This document shows positions 47,907 through 55,873 of a stretch of DNA of 63,363 bases, in pieces. The notes below the pieces were generated by a model that did no database searches, was not told where the DNA came from, and worked only from the letters and a program-made list of their open reading frames with translations. The position numbers were made by a program, and so were the translations under genes. Source of the stretch: Brevundimonas sp. UBA4553 (GTDB lineage Bacteria; Pseudomonadota; Alphaproteobacteria; Caulobacterales; Caulobacteraceae); assembly GCF_002387245.1 (NCBI RefSeq), contig NZ_DGLD01000011.1:1-63363 (forward strand). The letters are read 5' to 3'. How positions within the stretch are numbered: position 1 is the stretch's first letter; each line of letters starts with the position of its first letter.

Positions 47907-49982
47907 CTAGAAGAAGACGGCTTCCGGCCTGTTTTCGCCCCGGGGGCTTTCCTTGGGCGCCGGCTGGGGGGAGGTGGGCCGCACCACCGGCTGATCATTG
48001 GGCAGGGGCGCGGGGGTCGGGATCGGCTGCCCATCGACGATGGCCGGGCCCGGCTCGCTGTCCACGGGTTGAGCGTACGGGTCCTGGACCTGGCCCATCA
48101 TGTCGCCGATCGGGTCGGGCGCGACCCAGCCCTCGGGCAGGGGCGGGCCGTTGGGGATGGGCTGGACCGCCAGCTTGGGCAGGGCCGCCTCCATGAAGCC
48201 CCGCCAGATGGCGGCGGGGGACGAGCCGCCGGTCACGCCGCGCATGGCCTTGTTGTCGTCTTTGCCGACCCAGACGGCGGCGACGAAGCCGCCGGTGTAG
48301 CCGACGAACCAGGCGTCCTTGTAGTCCGAGGTCGTGCCGGTCTTGCCGGCGATGTCGCGCCCGCCGATGGCGGCCGAGCGACCGCTGCCCGAGGTGATCA
48401 CACCGCGCAGCATCTGGTTCATGTAGTAGAGCGACGGATTGTTGATCGCCTGACCGTTCTCGCCGGCGCCGTGGCTGTAGATGACGCGACCCGACGGCGT
48501 GCGGATGCGGCTGATGCCATAGGCCCGGACCCGCTTGCCGCCGTTGGCGAAGGCGTCATAGGCCTGGGCCATCTCCAGCGGGCTGACCTCGACGGCGCCC
48601 AGGGCCATGGAGGGTTGCAGGCCGATCTCGCTGGTGACGCCCAGGCGGCGCGCGGCGCGGGCCACGCTGTCGCGGCCGACCTGATCGGCGACATAGGCGG
48701 CGACCGTGTTGGTGGATTGGGCCACGGCCTGGGCCAGGGTCATCTGGCCTGAGAAGTTTCCGGAATAGTTGCGCGGCGACCAGCCGCCGATGGTCACGGG
48801 CTGGTCCACGACCGGCGTGGTCGGGGTGTAGCCGGCCTCGACCGCCGCCAGATAGACGAAAGGCTTCCACGCCGAACCGGCCTGACGACGGGCGTCGGTG
48901 GCGCGGTTGAACTGGCTGTCGGCGTAGGAACCGCCGCCGATCATGGCGCGGACCCGGCCTTCGCCGTCCAGCGCGACCAAAGCGGCCTGTTCGACTCCCC
49001 GGCCCTTGTCACGGTCCAGGGTGCGGCGCACGGCGCGCTCTGCGTCGGTCTGCAGGGTCAGGTCCAGAGTGGTTTCGACCACCATGTCCTCGGTCGGTTC
49101 GCCGACCAGGCCGCGGATCTGCTTGTCCAGCCAGTCGATGAAATACTGGGCGTGCTGGCTGGCCAGGGTGCGCGAGACGCGGACAGGCTCGGCCACGGCC
49201 GCCTCGCGTTGCGCGGGGGTGATGGCGCCGACCTCGACCATTTCATTCAGCACAACATTGGCGCGGGTGGCGGCGCGCTCGCTTTCCGACACCGGGGAGT
49301 AGCGCGAGGGCGCTTTGAGCAGGCCGGCCAGCAGGGCGGCTTCGCCCACCGTCAGCTTGTCGGCGCTCTTGTCGAAGTAGCGCTGAGAAGCGGCCTCGAT
49401 GCCGTAGGCGCCGGCGCCGAAGTAGACCCGGTTCAGGTAGAGGGCGAGGATTTCCTTCTTGGTGAACTTCATCTCCAGCCAGACGGCCAGCATCAGTTCC
49501 TGAACCTTGCGCTTCATGTTCTGATCGGGCGTCAGGAACAGGTTCTTGGCCAGCTGCTGGGTGATGGTGGAGCCGCCCTGCACCACGCGACCGGCCTTGA
49601 GGTTCAGCGCCATGGCGCGGCTCATGCCGATCGGGTCGAAACCGGGGTGGTGGTAGAAGCGCCGATCCTCGATGGCCACGAAGGCGGCTGGGACATAGTC
49701 GGGCAGGGCGTCCAGATCGACCGGCGGAGCCATCTGGGTGCCGCGCACCGCGATCAGGGCGCCGGAGCGGTCCAGGTAGGTGATCGAGGGCTGGCGCTCG
49801 ACGTCGTAAAGGGTCGAGGTGTCCGGCAGATCGCGCGCGAAAATGGCGAAGAAGACGACCGCGAAGATCAGGCCCCAAACCGCCAGCACGGCGCCCCAGT
49901 AGAGCAGGTTGCCGAGGAAGGACCGACGCTTCTTGCCGCCGCCTTGCTCATTGCGGTCAGGTCCGCCGTCTTTACGCGCCAT
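47907..49982 (-). CDS. Class A penicillin-binding protein (PBP1A type)
   Basis: This bifunctional enzyme polymerises and cross-links peptidoglycan. The 691 residues start with a basic cytoplasmic tail and a membrane anchor (NLLYWGAVLAVWGLIFAVVF). The GT51 glycosyltransferase domain (about 70-245) has AFVAIEDRRFYHHPGFDPIG with the catalytic Glu, and GGSTITQQLAKNLFLT. The transpeptidase domain has SAWK at 370-373 (GSAWKPFVYLAAVEAG), the SxN in AQSTNTVAAYVAD, and GKTGTTSDYKDAWFVGY at about 546-562. The C-terminal tail is Pro-rich and probably disordered. It converges with the YgjP-type gene ten bases away. The precise subclass (1A versus 1B/C) cannot be settled by sight. Confidence 0.93.
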   Translation of the reverse strand: MARKDGGPDRNEQGGGKKRRSFLGNLLYWGAVLAVWGLIFAVVFFAIFARDLPDTSTLYDVERQPSITYLDRSGALIAVRGTQMAPPVDLDALPDYVPAAFVAIEDRRFYHHPGFDPIGMSRAMALNLKAGRVVQGGSTITQQLAKNLFLTPDQNMKRKVQELMLAVWLEMKFTKKEILALYLNRVYFGAGAYGIEAASQRYFDKSADKLTVGEAALLAGLLKAPSRYSPVSESERAATRANVVLNEMVEVGAITPAQREAAVAEPVRVSRTLASQHAQYFIDWLDKQIRGLVGEPTEDMVVETTLDLTLQTDAERAVRRTLDRDKGRGVEQAALVALDGEGRVRAMIGGGSYADSQFNRATDARRQAGSAWKPFVYLAAVEAGYTPTTPVVDQPVTIGGWSPRNYSGNFSGQMTLAQAVAQSTNTVAAYVADQVGRDSVARAARRLGVTSEIGLQPSMALGAVEVSPLEMAQAYDAFANGGKRVRAYGISRIRTPSGRVIYSHGAGENGQAINNPSLYYMNQMLRGVITSGSGRSAAIGGRDIAGKTGTTSDYKDAWFVGYTGGFVAAVWVGKDDNKAMRGVTGGSSPAAIWRGFMEAALPKLAVQPIPNGPPLPEGWVAPDPIGDMMGQVQDPYAQPVDSEPGPAIVDGQPIPTPAPLPNDQPVVRPTSPQPAPKESPRGENRPEAVFF

Positions 49983-50067
49983 GAAAGTCCCTCTTGCAGC
50001 GACGAGACCCTAGCCGGTCACGCGGCCGCAGAAAACGCCCCGCTTGAGTTCACATGAGCGTGAGCAT

Positions 50068-50688
50068 CTATTTCGCCGAAAGAATGGCGCGCCGGGCCAG
50101 CCAGACGCCTTGAGCCCCGCTGTTCTCGACGGTCAATCCAGCCCCGGTCAGCACGAGGCGATAGACCTCAGGCGCCAGGCTGCCGTGATAGAGCGGCTCT
50201 CCGCACCACTCGCCGATCGCCTCGCCGTGGGCGGGGCCGGCTGTGAACATCAGCTGCCCGCCCTCGCCCACGCGGGCGGCGAGCGCGGGCAATACGTGAA
50301 CCTGCGCCTCCGGCGTCAGGTGAAACAGGCTGTGCCAGGCCAGCACGCCGTGGAAGTCGCCCTCTGGCAGGCCGTCGCGCATGTCGCCGAGGCGCCAGTC
50401 GCCTGCTGGCAGGGTCCGGCGGGCATGGTCGATCAGGCCGGGCGAGGCGTCCAGGCCGATCACGTCGAAGCCGCGCCTCAGCAGGGCCGCGCCCATGGGC
50501 CATCCGGAGCCGCAGCCGACGTCCAGAACGCGCCCGCCGGACGGCCAACCCGCCGTGAAGCGATCCAGCCAAGCGACCTCGTCCCAGTCTCCCTCGTGCT
50601 GACGCAGGACGGCGCCCCGGTCACGGATCCAGTCTGCGGCCTTGTCCTGATACAGACCGACGATCCGATCTGCGGCGGGATGGGTCAC
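50068..50688 (-). CDS. Class I SAM-dependent methyltransferase
   Basis: The 206-residue protein carries a Rossmann methyltransferase fold: motif I GRVLDVGCGSGWPMGAALLR at about 53-72, VIGLDASPGLIDHARRTLPA for the acidic loop, and DGLPEGDFHGVLAWHSLFHL. The N-terminal THPAADRIVGLYQDKAADWI is typical of small-molecule methyltransferases. Substrate unknown. Its start overlaps the stop of the upstream alpha/beta hydrolase gene by four bases (ATGA on the minus strand), so the two are translationally coupled. The end abuts a GC-normal gap before the PBP gene. Confidence 0.85.
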   Translation of the reverse strand: MTHPAADRIVGLYQDKAADWIRDRGAVLRQHEGDWDEVAWLDRFTAGWPSGGRVLDVGCGSGWPMGAALLRRGFDVIGLDASPGLIDHARRTLPAGDWRLGDMRDGLPEGDFHGVLAWHSLFHLTPEAQVHVLPALAARVGEGGQLMFTAGPAHGEAIGEWCGEPLYHGSLAPEVYRLVLTGAGLTVENSGAQGVWLARRAILSAK

Positions 50689-51608
50689 TTCGTCAGGAAG
50701 GCGTCGAGGTCGGTGTAGAAGGCCTGAGGCTGATCCAGCATGATGAAGTGGGCGCTGTCGTCGATGCGCTTCAGCTGGGCGCCCGGCAGGGTCGCGAACG
50801 ACATCTGATAGATGGTGTCGGTGATGGCGTCGGTCATGCGCGGGTCGTTGAACTTGACATACAGCACCTCGACCGGGGCGGTGATCTTGGACAGTTCCGG
50901 GCGCAGATCGGTGACGATCAGTTCACGGAAGGCGGCGGCGGAAACCTGCTGGTCGCTGGTCTCGGCGTCCTGCAAGGGACCGGCGCGGGCGGCCTCGGTA
51001 TTGATCATGCCGGTGACGGCGGCTTTGGCCTGGGTCAGATACTGGTCGCGCGGTGCGGTCGACTGGGCGGTGAAGATCTGGTCAGCGATGGGCGCGACGC
51101 CTTCCGCCGTGGTTCCGGGCGGACCGAACATGGCGCCCATGAAGGGGACCATGTCCACGACCATCAGCTTGCCGACCAGATCGGGATGCCGCGCGGCCAG
51201 CATCATGCCCATGGTGCCGCCCATGGAGTGGCCGACGACGGCGGGCTTGTTCAGCCCCTGCTCCCGGATGTAGCGGGCGATCTCCTCGGCCACGGGAGCG
51301 GCGACCGCACCACTGGCGTTGCCCTTGGCCGGCGCGCCGGCGAAGCCCTGAACATGGACGCGGTGGACGCGGTAGGCGCCGTTCAGATGGTCGACCGTTC
51401 CCTGCCACACGGCGGGCGAGGAGCTGAGGCCGGGGATGAAGATGACGTCCGGGCCTTGGCCCTCGACGGCGACGTGGATACGGTCGGAGGCGAAGGGGGC
51501 GTGGGCGTGGCCGTGAGCGGCATGGTTCACATGGCCATCTTGAGCGAGCGCGGCCGGGGCCGAGGCGAGAACCAGAAGGGCGGCGGCGAAGGCGGTGCGA
51601 TGTTTCAT
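50685..51608 (-). CDS. Exported alpha/beta hydrolase with His-rich N-terminus
   Basis: The 307-residue protein begins with a signal peptide (MKHRTAFAAALLVLASAPAA), with cleavage probably before QDGH. The mature N-terminus is rich in His (DGHVNHAAHGHAHAPF), suggesting metal binding. The hydrolase domain has VIFIPGLSSSPAVWQGTVDH (oxyanion region), the nucleophile elbow AVVGHSMGGTMGMMLAARHP, and the terminal His in IDDSAHFIMLDQPQAFYTDL, which fits esterases and haloalkane dehalogenase-like enzymes. The substrate is unknown. A well-formed promoter lies at 51636-51664 on the minus strand. It is divergent from the Rieske oxygenase gene and coupled to a methyltransferase. Confidence 0.85.
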   Translation of the reverse strand: MKHRTAFAAALLVLASAPAALAQDGHVNHAAHGHAHAPFASDRIHVAVEGQGPDVIFIPGLSSSPAVWQGTVDHLNGAYRVHRVHVQGFAGAPAKGNASGAVAAPVAEEIARYIREQGLNKPAVVGHSMGGTMGMMLAARHPDLVGKLMVVDMVPFMGAMFGPPGTTAEGVAPIADQIFTAQSTAPRDQYLTQAKAAVTGMINTEAARAGPLQDAETSDQQVSAAAFRELIVTDLRPELSKITAPVEVLYVKFNDPRMTDAITDTIYQMSFATLPGAQLKRIDDSAHFIMLDQPQAFYTDLDAFLTK

Positions 51609-51635
51609 GGCGTGGCTCCCCGAGTGATGACTTCC

Positions 51636-51666
51636 GATATAGATACGATACTTTGTAATGTAAAGT
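51636..51666 (-). promoter_or_regulatory. Promoter with overlapping dyad before the hydrolase
   Basis: On the minus strand TTTACA (51664-51659), a 17-base spacer and TATATC (51641-51636) fit a sigma-70 promoter. ACTTT-N7-AAAGT (51650-51666) overlaps the -35 box, a plausible operator position. Confidence 0.65.
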
Positions 51667-51728
51667 TCTTTTTGTGATCCCTTATCGACGCCGACGACAG
51701 GGGCGGTGTCTCTTGATAGAGAGGCGGT

Positions 51729-52856
51729 ATGAAGCCAGTCGTCGCCGAACCCGTTCCGTCCACCGCTTCCGCTGCGCCCGAAGCCAAGGCCCCCCCGACC
51801 GCCTTTGGCAAGGGCTTCGTGCGCGACGCCTGGTATTTCGTCGCCCTGGCGCGCGACGTGCCGGTGGCCAGCCTGAAACGCTATGAGGTGATGGACGAGC
51901 CGGTGCTGATCGGCCGGACGCGTGCGGGCGAGGTCTACGCCATGCGCGACATCTGCCCCCACCGCGCCGCGCCGCTGTCGGCCGGGCGTCTGGTCGAGAA
52001 GCCGGGCGAGGGGGAGACGATCGAGTGCCCCTATCACGGATGGCGCTTCCGCCCCGACGGCGTCTGCGCCGCCATTCCGTCCCTGGTCGAGGATCAGGCC
52101 TTTGAGGCCAATCGAATCCGGGTGCGATCCTATCCGGTGCGCGAGAGCCAGGGCCTGGTCTTTGTCTGGATGGCGTCGGACGCGCGCAACCCGTCCGAAC
52201 CGGACCACGAGCCGCCGCTCTTCCCCGGCGCCGAGGGCGAGGCCAAGCTGGTCGAGGCCATGGATTTCGACAGTCATATCGACCACGCGGTCGTCGGCCT
52301 GATGGATCCGGCCCACGGCCCCTTTGTCCACCAGCAGTGGTGGTGGCGGTCGGAACATTCGATGCACGAGAAGGCCAAGACCTTTGCGCCGCGTGACTAT
52401 GGCTGGGCCATGGTGCGTCACGCGCCGTCGTCGAACAGCCGCCTCTATAAAATCCTGGGCGGGGCTCCGGCGACCGAGATCACCTTCCGTCTGCCGGGCT
52501 ATCGCTGGGAGCATATCCAGGTGGGCGCCAAGCAGGTGCTGGCCCTGACCTGCCTGACGCCGGTGACGGAAAACAAGACCCGCATCACCCAGATATTCTG
52601 GTCCGACCACTGGGTGTTCAACGTGGCCAAGCCCTTCCTGCGCATGGGCGTCGTCGCCTTTCTGAAGCAGGACGGCGGGATGGTGAACCTGCAGAACGAG
52701 GGGTTGAAATACGATCCGGCCCTGATCTGGATCGACGACGCCGACAAGCAGGCCAAGTGGTATCAGCAGCTGAAGCGTGAGTGGATCAAAAGCCGCGCCG
52801 AGGGCCGCGGTTTCATCAATCCCATCAAAGAAGTGGTTCTGCGCTGGAAGAGCTGA
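51729..52856 (+). CDS. Rieske non-heme iron oxygenase, alpha subunit
   Basis: The 375-residue protein has an N-terminal Rieske [2Fe-2S] domain with C76 and H78 in ICPHRAAPLSAG and C100 and H103 in ECPYHGWRF. The catalytic domain provides the mononuclear iron ligands in DSHIDHAVVGLMDPAHGPFV (the D-x2-H-x4-H pattern), as in vanillate O-demethylase and related ring-hydroxylating or O-demethylating oxygenases. Electron-transfer partner genes are not adjacent. The start at 51729 is preceded by GAGAGGCGGT. It is divergent from a hydrolase/methyltransferase pair, and a TetR gene follows convergently. Together they may form a small catabolic cluster, but the substrate is unknown. Confidence 0.9.
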   Translation: MKPVVAEPVPSTASAAPEAKAPPTAFGKGFVRDAWYFVALARDVPVASLKRYEVMDEPVLIGRTRAGEVYAMRDICPHRAAPLSAGRLVEKPGEGETIECPYHGWRFRPDGVCAAIPSLVEDQAFEANRIRVRSYPVRESQGLVFVWMASDARNPSEPDHEPPLFPGAEGEAKLVEAMDFDSHIDHAVVGLMDPAHGPFVHQQWWWRSEHSMHEKAKTFAPRDYGWAMVRHAPSSNSRLYKILGGAPATEITFRLPGYRWEHIQVGAKQVLALTCLTPVTENKTRITQIFWSDHWVFNVAKPFLRMGVVAFLKQDGGMVNLQNEGLKYDPALIWIDDADKQAKWYQQLKREWIKSRAEGRGFINPIKEVVLRWKS

Positions 52857-52901
52857 ACGCGGGGCTGGCCACAGTCAGCCGGCTCCGTGTCCGGGGCTAA
52901 G

Positions 52902-52938
52902 AAAAAGGCCTCTCCCCGCGTTGGGGAGAGGCCTTTTT
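52902..52938. terminator. Bidirectional terminator between Rieske and TetR genes
   Basis: AAAAAGGCCTCTCCCC (52902-52917) and GGGGAGAGGCCTTTTT (52923-52938) form a perfect 16-bp stem with loop GCGTT. The A- and T-runs permit termination in both directions. Confidence 0.95.
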
Positions 52939-52973
52939 GTTCAGCAGTCCGGGGCCGCGTCAGCCCCTAGCGG

Positions 52974-53633
52974 CTATTGGCGCGCGAGCTGGCTGGACAG
53001 GATCAGGTCCAGTTGCTTGCGGATTTGCGGCGTCAGTTCCTCAATGCCCCAGTTGTCGTAGGCGGCGTAGCGGAAGTTGGCGATGAAGACGTCCCAGATC
53101 ATGCGGCCCATGACCATCTGATCCAGATCCTGACGCAACTCGCCGTCGCGGATGCCGCCCTGCAGCACGGCGACGATGGCCTGGACGATCGGCTTGACGA
53201 ACATGCGCGAGCGCTCGTCGGCGGCGGCTGGCTGGAACCACGAGCGGGCGATCATCGCCTGCATCAGCGGCAGGTGCTCCAGCGAGCGGTGGTAGCCGGC
53301 GGTCAGGCCCTCGGCCAGACGGTCGGCCACGCGACCCTCGTGACCGGCGGCGGTCTGGATGTCCTGCAGCAGGCCAGCCATTTCCTCGGCGAAGACGCAC
53401 TCGAACAGTTCGGCCTTGTCCTGGAAGTTGGCGAAGACCGCGCCGGTCGACATTCCGGCGCCCTTGGCGATGTCGCGGATGGTGGCGGCGTCGTACCCGC
53501 GCTCGGCGAAGAGAGCGCGGGCGGCGTCCAGCACCTTCTGACGGGTGCGGATCTTGGCCGCCTGACGGCGATTCATCCGGGGTTGGCCCTCGGTCTCGAC
53601 AGTCTCGGGGGCGGGCTGGGTGATGTCGCGCAT
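52974..53633 (-). CDS. TetR/AcrR-family transcriptional regulator
   Basis: The 219-residue repressor-type protein (MRDITQPAPETVETEGQPRM at the ATG at 53633; an ATG 30 bases farther and one at residue 20 are alternatives) has the TetR helix-turn-helix RTRQKVLDAARALFAERGYD, AATIRDIAKGAGMSTGAVFA, NFQDKAELFECVFAEEM. The C-terminal ligand domain carries RSLEHLPLMQAMIARSWFQP and QMVMGRMIWDVFIANFRYAA. The ligand is unknown. A TGACC-N6-GGTCA dyad at 53788 in its promoter region suggests autoregulation. It is convergent with the Rieske gene and separated from it by a strong terminator; the divergent neighbour on its 5' side is the KefB-type antiporter's 3' end. Confidence 0.92.
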   Translation of the reverse strand: MRDITQPAPETVETEGQPRMNRRQAAKIRTRQKVLDAARALFAERGYDAATIRDIAKGAGMSTGAVFANFQDKAELFECVFAEEMAGLLQDIQTAAGHEGRVADRLAEGLTAGYHRSLEHLPLMQAMIARSWFQPAAADERSRMFVKPIVQAIVAVLQGGIRDGELRQDLDQMVMGRMIWDVFIANFRYAAYDNWGIEELTPQIRKQLDLILSSQLARQ

Positions 53634-53787
53634 TCGTAAATTACTCTGGCTCGGGAAGGGCATGACGCCCGCCGGTCTGGTGGAACGAAGGCCGTGTCAG
53701 GCCAGGTCTGCGCCGCCTCGGCGTGAACCTCGCACAAGACGACAACCGACGTCCCTGGGGGGAAGACGAACTTTCATCACCGAACAT

Positions 53788-53803
53788 TGACCAAAATGGG
53801 TCA
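53788..53803. promoter_or_regulatory. Candidate TetR operator
   Basis: TGACC (53788-53792) and GGTCA (53799-53803) are inverted repeats with a 6-base spacer. On the minus strand they lie just downstream of a possible promoter, TTGACG (53846-53841) and AAGATT (53822-53817), 18 bases apart, and about 155 bases before the regulator start. Confidence 0.45.
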
Positions 53804-53861
53804 CGAACCGATGCGAAATCTTGCTGAAGCTTGGCCGTAACGTCAATGAACATAAGGATTA

Positions 53862-55721
53862 TTACGTAGATTTTGTTGGTGTCGGGCGCGGTCCGGATGC
53901 TGATCGGGCGGTGCGGAAGGCGCGGGTCGGGCGGGCGCCTCGGCCGTCGGGCGCGGCCGCCTGAAACACCTTGCGAAATCCGTCCCGGCGCTCGTGGATC
54001 GAGGCCAGAACCAGTCCCATGGGCACGCCCAGATCGACCAGGGTGTTCTCGGCTAGCTGCAGGCTGGCTTCGGTGGTCTCTGGCACGGCGTCGGTGACGC
54101 CCAGGGCATAGAGGCGAGCGGCGTGGCGATCGTCGCGGGCGCGGGCGATCAGGATCAGTTCGGGGCGCAGCGCGCGGGCCGCTCTCACCACCTCATCGAC
54201 TTTAGTCGGACTATCCATGGTGACGATAAGCGCCCGCGCGGATCCCAGGCCGCAGGCGTTGAGCATTTCCGGTCTGGCGGCGTCGCCGTAGTAAACCTCG
54301 AAGCCCTCGGCGCGGCCCGCGCGGACCGATGCCGGATCAGCGTCCAGGGCGATGAACCTCTGCCCATGCTCGGCCAGCAACTCTCCCACCAGCCGGCCGA
54401 CGCGGCCGAAGCCGACGATGAGCACGGCTTCTTCCGACAAGGCTGCGGCGTCGGGCGCCAAGGCTTTGATCTCGGCGTCCACGGTGGGTGTGACGCGGCG
54501 GGTCAGGAACCGGGCCAAAACCGCCAGCAGCGGCACGGCGAACATGCTGAGGGTGGCGGCTAGCATGGCCTTTCGTGTCAGTTCCGGCGTGGCCAGACCT
54601 TCGACCAGTCCTGTAGACAGAATGACGAAGGCGAACTCCCCTGCCGGCCCCAGTACAAGGGCGGTTTCGATCGCCGACCGTCCGGCCAGGCCCCAGGCGC
54701 GGGCCAGAAGATAGATGATCAGGGCCTTGAGCAGGATCAGGCCTCCGGCCAGACCCAGCACCGTCGCCGGGTCGGCCGCGACTGCGTCCAGATCCAGACC
54801 GATGCCGACGCCGATGAAGAAGACGCCCAGCAACAGGCCCTTGAACGGATCGATGGCGACCTCGACCTCGCGCCGGAACTCGGTCTCGGCCAGCAGGACG
54901 CCGGCGACGAGGGCGCCCAGGCTCATCGACAGACCGACCGCCTGGGCGCCGAGGCCGGCGACGACCACGACCAGCAGGGAGGCGGCGACGAAGAGCTCAC
55001 GGCCCTCGCCCCGGTGCTGGGCGCGGGCGACCGAGCGGAACATGGGACGAAGCACCAGCCGCCCCAGCAGGACCATCAGAAAGAGACCGCCCGCTGCGGG
55101 GGCCAGGGTGAACAGGGCGCGGCCCAGTTCCGCAGGTTCGATCGCAGATCCGCTCTGGGCCAGGGTGGTCATGACGGTGACGGTGATCAGGATGGGCGCA
55201 ACGGCGACATCCTGAGCCAGAAGGACCGCAAAGGTGGCGCGTCCGGTCTCGCTGTTGACGCGTCCCTGGGCGGCCAGCACCGGCATGACTACGGCGGTCG
55301 AGGACAGGGCCAGGCCCATGCCGAGCACGGCCGCCCCCGCCAAGGGCTGACCCAGGGCCATGAAGACGATGGCGATGGCCACGGCGCAGACCGCCACCTG
55401 GAGCATGCCCAGGCCGAACACCAGCCGGCGCATGGCCTTCAGCCGTTCCCACGACAGCTCCAGTCCGATCATGAACAGAAGGAAGGCGACGCCCAGTTCC
55501 GACAGCTGGCGGATCTGGGCCTGATCGCCGATGGTCAGCCAGGCGAGCCAGCCGTCCGGTTGGGCGAACCGCCCCAGGCCGTCGGGGCCCAGCAGCACGC
55601 CGGCGGCCAGAAACCCCAACACGGGGCTGATCTTGAGGCGATTGAACAGAGGCACCACGACCCCGGCCGCCGCCAGAAAGACCACAAGGTCGCGATACTC
55701 GCCGCCGTGCGCCTGATCCAT
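53862..55721 (-). CDS. KefB-type monovalent cation:proton antiporter (CPA2)
   Basis: The 619-residue protein (MDQAHGGEYRDLVVFLAAAG; ATG at 55721 preceded by GGAGGATCC) has about 13 hydrophobic helices in the first 380 residues, including NRLKISPVLGFLAAGVLLGP and LLFMIGLELSWERLKAMRRL. The C-terminal part has a TrkA-N (RCK) domain, VLIVGFGRVGRLVGELLAEH, with FGRVGR as the NAD-binding turn. This is the layout of glutathione-gated potassium efflux systems KefB/KefC, though glutathione gating cannot be inferred by sight, and no KefF/KefG gene is adjacent. It is divergent from the M13 peptidase gene. Confidence 0.88.
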   Translation of the reverse strand: MDQAHGGEYRDLVVFLAAAGVVVPLFNRLKISPVLGFLAAGVLLGPDGLGRFAQPDGWLAWLTIGDQAQIRQLSELGVAFLLFMIGLELSWERLKAMRRLVFGLGMLQVAVCAVAIAIVFMALGQPLAGAAVLGMGLALSSTAVVMPVLAAQGRVNSETGRATFAVLLAQDVAVAPILITVTVMTTLAQSGSAIEPAELGRALFTLAPAAGGLFLMVLLGRLVLRPMFRSVARAQHRGEGRELFVAASLLVVVVAGLGAQAVGLSMSLGALVAGVLLAETEFRREVEVAIDPFKGLLLGVFFIGVGIGLDLDAVAADPATVLGLAGGLILLKALIIYLLARAWGLAGRSAIETALVLGPAGEFAFVILSTGLVEGLATPELTRKAMLAATLSMFAVPLLAVLARFLTRRVTPTVDAEIKALAPDAAALSEEAVLIVGFGRVGRLVGELLAEHGQRFIALDADPASVRAGRAEGFEVYYGDAARPEMLNACGLGSARALIVTMDSPTKVDEVVRAARALRPELILIARARDDRHAARLYALGVTDAVPETTEASLQLAENTLVDLGVPMGLVLASIHERRDGFRKVFQAAAPDGRGARPTRAFRTARSASGPRPTPTKST

Positions 55722-55777
55722 GGATCCTCCGTAACGCTGCACCTTGAACCAGGTGATCACGATCTGGCGATACGGCT

Positions 55778-55808
55778 CGCGTCTTTCATGAACTTTTTTT
55801 AAGACGCG
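55778..55808. promoter_or_regulatory. Inverted repeat in the kefB/pepO gap
   Basis: CGCGTCTT (55778-55785) and AAGACGCG (55801-55808) are a perfect 8-bp inverted repeat with a 15-base spacer containing a T-run (seven Ts). GTGATCAC, a separate 8-bp palindrome, lies nearby at 55753-55760. Either may be a regulatory site for the divergent genes. Confidence 0.4.
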
Positions 55809-55873
55809 GCGGCGCTCACGGCGGGATTAGGGTCCGCGCCGAACCTGAGCACGGGTTAGTCGAGGGAATGCTT

